9,215 nt of DNA, from contig NZ_CAJTMT010000051.1 of NCBI RefSeq assembly GCF_910577345.1, positions 1 through 9,215 of the forward strand, given 5' to 3'. Every line of letters begins with the position of its first letter. Position 1 is the stretch's first letter. Made by a program: the position numbers and the translations under genes. Below the pieces are notes generated by a model. That model did no database searches, was not told the DNA's origin, and saw nothing but the letters and a program-made list of their open reading frames with translations. This document shows, piece after piece, positions 6,898-9,215 of the stretch. The DNA comes from an uncultured Duncaniella sp. Its GTDB lineage: Bacteria > Bacteroidota > Bacteroidia > Bacteroidales > Muribaculaceae.

Positions 6898-8691
6898 ATG
6901 AAACTCAATATATCCACCATACTTACCGGTTGCGGACTGGGTGCTATGGTTGCCCTCCAGTCCTGCTCACTCGACGAGTATAACCCCGGCGGTTTCGACA
7001 TTGACAACATCGCCACCAGTACAACCGGTTACGAATACATCATCAATCAATGTTACTTCGGTCTGGAGCGTGGCTTCTACAATACCACCGACTTCATGAA
7101 ATTCACCGAGGCCAACTCCGACCTCTGGACCTCCAAGACCAATACGACCGGTGAGGATGACCACTTCTTCCGCTACTATGCCAAGGCTCCGAGACAGGAC
7201 TATACGAATACCTTCTGGAATGCGGCCTACGACGGTATCGGCGGCTGCAACATCGCCATCCGCGATGCCTCCCTGGCTCCTTTCGCCACCGAAGCCGAGC
7301 GCAACGAGAAAGTGGCCGAGGCCTACTTCCTCCGCTCCCTCTACTACTATCACCTTGTCGAGATGTTCGGCGGTGTGGTATTGACCGATGAGAACACCAC
7401 GATAACCACCTACTCTCCGGAGCGTACCCAACCCATCGACATCTACACCAAGATAATCATTCCCGGATTCCGCTTTGCGGCTGAATGGCTCCCGAAGGGT
7501 GACGATACGTTTGATGGTCGACCCACCAAGAAAGCCGCTCTCGGATTTCTCGCGAAAACATGTCTCGCAACTCAGCAGTATGGGACGACTGAATTCCTTC
7601 AGGAAGGTCAGGAAGCGGCACAGAAACTCATCACTGACTGTGAGAACGGTGGCAGCACCTACGGAGCATATATGTATCCTACCTTCGATGAGGTTTTCAA
7701 GGAGTCAAACAACAAGACCAACAAAGAGGCTCTCTGGAAATACTCCATCAACGAAAAGGGTGCCAGCCTCGGCAACCATAAGCTCAACCAGAATGATCAG
7801 CATTTCATGTGTCAGCTCAACCACTTCGGCGCGCGCATCTTCGGCACCGAGGAATCCATCAAGGCATGGGATGGCGGTCAGGCAGGCAGCTTCATGCCTA
7901 CGCAGTATCTGCTGAGCCTCTTCGTGCAGGCCGACGGCTCGCTCGACCCCCGTTTCCATAAGAGCTTCATCACCGAGTGGAATGCCAACAACGCATACTC
8001 CTGGAGCGAGGGCGATTGCGCTCTCTATGGCAAGGCTGCTTCCAAAAAGGATACACCCATCGCTGTGGGAGACCTCGCCATCAAGATTGTCGTTCCTCAG
8101 GATCCCGACTATGACACGGAAATAGCCAACAAGCCAAACTCCAACTATCTTCTCGTGGACTACAAGGATGTGTATGATGATTCCAAGAAGTCAATCATCA
8201 TGAAAAAGGGTGAAGGCGAAAACAACTACCGCTATTTCTACCCCTCGCTCAACAAGCACTGCAGCACAAACTACTATGACGCTAATATAAAGAAGAACCG
8301 TTTCGGCAACAAGAACGCCATCCTCGTCATGCGCATGGCAGAGATTTATCTGATTGCGGCTGAATACGACATTCTGCTCAACGGTGGCGGTAAGGCTATG
8401 GGCTACATTAACAAGGTGCGTCAGAGAGCCGGTGCAAACCAGCTTTCAGGTGTGGCCGATATCCGTACCGTCATCGACGAGCGTGGTCGCGAGCTTTGCG
8501 GTGAGTTCACCCGTCTTTATGATCTCAAGCGTACAGGTCTGTTGAAGGACGACTCCTATCTCCGGTCCACTCATCCTGAGATAGCCGACTATTTCAACGT
8601 TAACTACGTGCTCCGTCCGGTTCCGCAGAACTACACTGACCTCATCATTAACGGAGACTTGTTCACCAACCCCGGTTATAGTTCAAAATGA
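6898..8691 (+). CDS. susD: SusD/RagB-family surface lipoprotein (nutrient-binding lid)
   Basis: A 597-aa SusD-like protein with signal peptide and lipobox ending ALQSC (Cys23), followed by SLDE, typical of SusD lipoproteins exported to the surface. The helical N-terminal SusD-like part includes the family signature AEAYFLRSLYYYHLVEMFGG at 140-159. The C-terminal RagB/SusD part carries MRMAEIYLIAAE (478-489), VRQRAG (507-512), DERGREL (527-533), LYDLKRTG and RPVPQ (573-577), all hallmark positions. The gene starts 24 nt after the susC stop, so the two form one transcript and one outer-membrane complex, SusD capping the SusC barrel and capturing ligand. No surface glycan-binding protein or hydrolase gene follows before the terminator, so the pair is an orphan within the window. 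Ligand may be glycan or peptide (RagAB is a known peptide importer); the sequence does not decide. Confidence 0.95.
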   Translation: MKLNISTILTGCGLGAMVALQSCSLDEYNPGGFDIDNIATSTTGYEYIINQCYFGLERGFYNTTDFMKFTEANSDLWTSKTNTTGEDDHFFRYYAKAPRQDYTNTFWNAAYDGIGGCNIAIRDASLAPFATEAERNEKVAEAYFLRSLYYYHLVEMFGGVVLTDENTTITTYSPERTQPIDIYTKIIIPGFRFAAEWLPKGDDTFDGRPTKKAALGFLAKTCLATQQYGTTEFLQEGQEAAQKLITDCENGGSTYGAYMYPTFDEVFKESNNKTNKEALWKYSINEKGASLGNHKLNQNDQHFMCQLNHFGARIFGTEESIKAWDGGQAGSFMPTQYLLSLFVQADGSLDPRFHKSFITEWNANNAYSWSEGDCALYGKAASKKDTPIAVGDLAIKIVVPQDPDYDTEIANKPNSNYLLVDYKDVYDDSKKSIIMKKGEGENNYRYFYPSLNKHCSTNYYDANIKKNRFGNKNAILVMRMAEIYLIAAEYDILLNGGGKAMGYINKVRQRAGANQLSGVADIRTVIDERGRELCGEFTRLYDLKRTGLLKDDSYLRSTHPEIADYFNVNYVLRPVPQNYTDLIINGDLFTNPGYSSK

Positions 8692-8700
8692 TATATCCCA

Positions 8701-8754
8701 CGGAGTGATGGAGTGGCCTGTGACTACCCGTGGTTTCTGGCCATTTCATCTCCG
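8701..8754 (+). other. Long imperfect hairpin immediately after susD
   Basis: Starting 9 nt after the susD stop, 8701-8705 pairs with 8750-8754 (CGGAG/CTCCG) and 8708-8718 pairs with 8739-8749. Only a 2-nt bulge (8706-8707) and two G-U pairs interrupt it, giving about 16 pairs around a 20-nt loop. The T-rich tract lies about 40 nt further on (8790-8799), so this is not a simple terminator; it may protect the mRNA 3' end or mark a processing site. A rival pairing CCACGG 8698-8703 / CCGTGG 8728-8733 also exists. Confidence 0.55.
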
Positions 8755-8816
8755 GAGCGGAACTACATCATGTAAATAATAAGGGTACATTTATTTTTTA
8801 AGGAGTGTACGTTAAC

Positions 8817-8842
8817 GTCAGACTGTGATCGACACATCTGAC
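8817..8842 (+). other. Second hairpin in the susD 3' tail
   Basis: GTCAGA (8817-8822) pairs with TCTGAC (8837-8842), continuing as TGTG/CACA across a single bulged C around an ATCGA loop, 10 pairs in all. No T run follows directly, so termination here is unlikely. It lies between the post-susD hairpin and the terminator and may be part of a structured 3' untranslated RNA. Confidence 0.5.
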
Positions 8843-8885
8843 CCGCTGTCTTAATCTTTTGAATTTAGACTACCGTAACCCGCTG

Positions 8886-8920
8886 CGAAGGGTGCGCCAC
8901 CGGCGCACCCTTCGTTTGTT
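8886..8920 (+). terminator. Strong intrinsic terminator of the susC-susD operon
   Basis: A perfect 13-bp GC-rich stem, CGAAGGGTGCGCC (8886-8898) with its exact complement at 8902-8914, closes on an ACC loop and is followed by TTTGTT. It lies about 195 nt after the susD stop and no other gene intervenes, so it most likely ends the operon transcript. Confidence 0.88.
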
Positions 8921-9045
8921 CCCATTCCTATAATCTTAGGCTCAAACCATAATCACAGTGCATGAAACTCGTAAGTATCTGAAAAAGGTACATAAAGCCA
9001 TAAGATCAGAAGATACAAAAGATTGATTTCAAGCAAATCATCCTA

Positions 9046-9215
9046 TCATATAACAAATTTGTTATATTGCTCCAAGCTAATGCGGAACGCGTTATAGGGA
9101 CTTCTGTTACCTTTACCACTTTTGTTCTTTTGTATCATGTGGTGGGGTGGTGCCCCCGTGCCGGATGGCAGATAGTAAGCTGCGGAGCAGCGCTGCCGTA
9201 ATAGCCCCGCATCGA
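9046..9215 (-). CDS. Possible C-terminal end of an unrecognised minus-strand ORF
   Basis: On the minus strand a frame is open from the right edge to a TGA at 9046-9048, giving 55 residues. An internal ATG at 9136-9138 would start a 30-residue peptide beginning MIQKNKSGKGNRSPYN. The C-terminal half has a protein-like mix (AFRISLEQYNKFVI). The part upstream of the ATG (AAYYLPSGTGAPPHH) is proline/glycine-rich and looks less like coding sequence. I do not recognise a family. It could be the tail of a gene lying to the right, a small peptide gene, or chance. The stop overlaps one end of a 20-bp palindrome. Confidence 0.25.
   Translation of the reverse strand, partial: DAGLLRQRCSAAYYLPSGTGAPPHHMIQKNKSGKGNRSPYNAFRISLEQYNKFVI
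9048..9067. repeat. Perfect 20-bp palindrome
   Basis: ATATAACAAATTTGTTATAT reads identically on both strands, centred between 9057 and 9058, with no central spacer. Such a symmetrical AT-rich site is typical of an operator bound by a dimeric regulator; with no loop and no T run it is a poor terminator. It sits in the gap downstream of the operon terminator and overlaps the stop of the possible minus-strand frame. Confidence 0.7.
9167..9197. other. GC-rich two-part hairpin near the right edge
   Basis: GGCAG (9167-9171) pairs with CTGCC (9193-9197), and inside it GCTGC (9179-9183) pairs with GCAGC (9187-9191) around a 3-nt loop, leaving a lopsided internal loop of 7 and 1 nt. A shorter palindrome GCAGCGCTGC (9187-9196) competes with it. 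Its role is unknown and the sequence runs off the window shortly after. Confidence 0.35.

Noticed and set aside
6967..7431. 154-codon minus-strand frame opposite susD
   Set aside because: It lies fully inside a well-supported susD gene; its low-complexity Gly/Val/Glu-rich translation is what the antisense of GC-rich codons gives.
7475..7915. 146-codon second + strand frame inside susD
   Set aside because: Arg/Ser-rich shadow of the susD codons in another frame, with no recognisable motif or separate signals.
8809..8818. Palindrome ACGTTAACGT
   Set aside because: Ten-base palindromes are common by chance, and this one overlaps the foot of the second 3'-tail hairpin without other support.
1..9215. 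CRISPR array, tRNA or rRNA genes
   Set aside because: No regularly spaced repeats and no tRNA- or rRNA-like sequence were seen while reading the window.

Overview
The window looks like a chromosomal segment of a gut-type Bacteroidota, most likely order Bacteroidales. The evidence is a complete SusC/SusD pair, Bacteroidota-style lipoprotein signals (Cys followed by Ser/acidic residues), promoter-like TTTG / TAnnTTTG motifs, little Shine-Dalgarno sequence before the starts, and the C-terminal half of an IS982-family transposase. Family or genus cannot be fixed from the sequence; Muribaculaceae or Bacteroidaceae are both reasonable guesses.

Layout. (1) 1-~540: 3' part of an IS982-type transposase running in from the left edge, with a plausible IS right end just after it. 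(2) 603-3308: an AT-rich two-gene unit on the + strand. A 217-aa lipoprotein is followed 34 nt later by a lipid-anchored subtilisin-family (S8) serine protease of about 637 aa with a complete catalytic triad. The small lipoprotein is clearly homologous to the N-terminal pro-region of the protease (30 of 66 identical residues without a gap in the best stretch, counted by hand) but has no catalytic domain. It is therefore a free-standing propeptide, and the most interesting feature here. A perfect 16-bp hairpin at 3335-3370 closes the unit. (3) 3371-3789: non-coding, ending in a good Bacteroidota promoter (3614-3647) and a ~140-nt leader carrying a repeated 10-mer. (4) 3790-8691: a GC-richer susC-susD operon encoding a TonB-dependent outer-membrane transporter and its surface lipoprotein lid. 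No glycoside hydrolase, regulator or sigma factor lies beside it in the window. (5) 8692-8914: a structured 3' tail with three consecutive hairpins, the last a strong intrinsic terminator. (6) 8930-9215: mostly unexplained sequence with a perfect 20-bp palindrome and the end of a possible unrecognised minus-strand reading frame entering from the right edge.

How the genes may work together. The protease and its partner lipoprotein are predicted to leave the cytoplasm by the lipoprotein route and probably sit on the outer membrane or cell surface. The partner may fold, inhibit or restrain the protease in trans, as other propeptide-like inhibitors do. SusC/SusD would import an oligomeric nutrient across the outer membrane. 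Its substrate is unknown; peptides released by the protease are one possibility, but the terminator, separate promoter and different base composition argue that the two units are independently regulated and have different histories.
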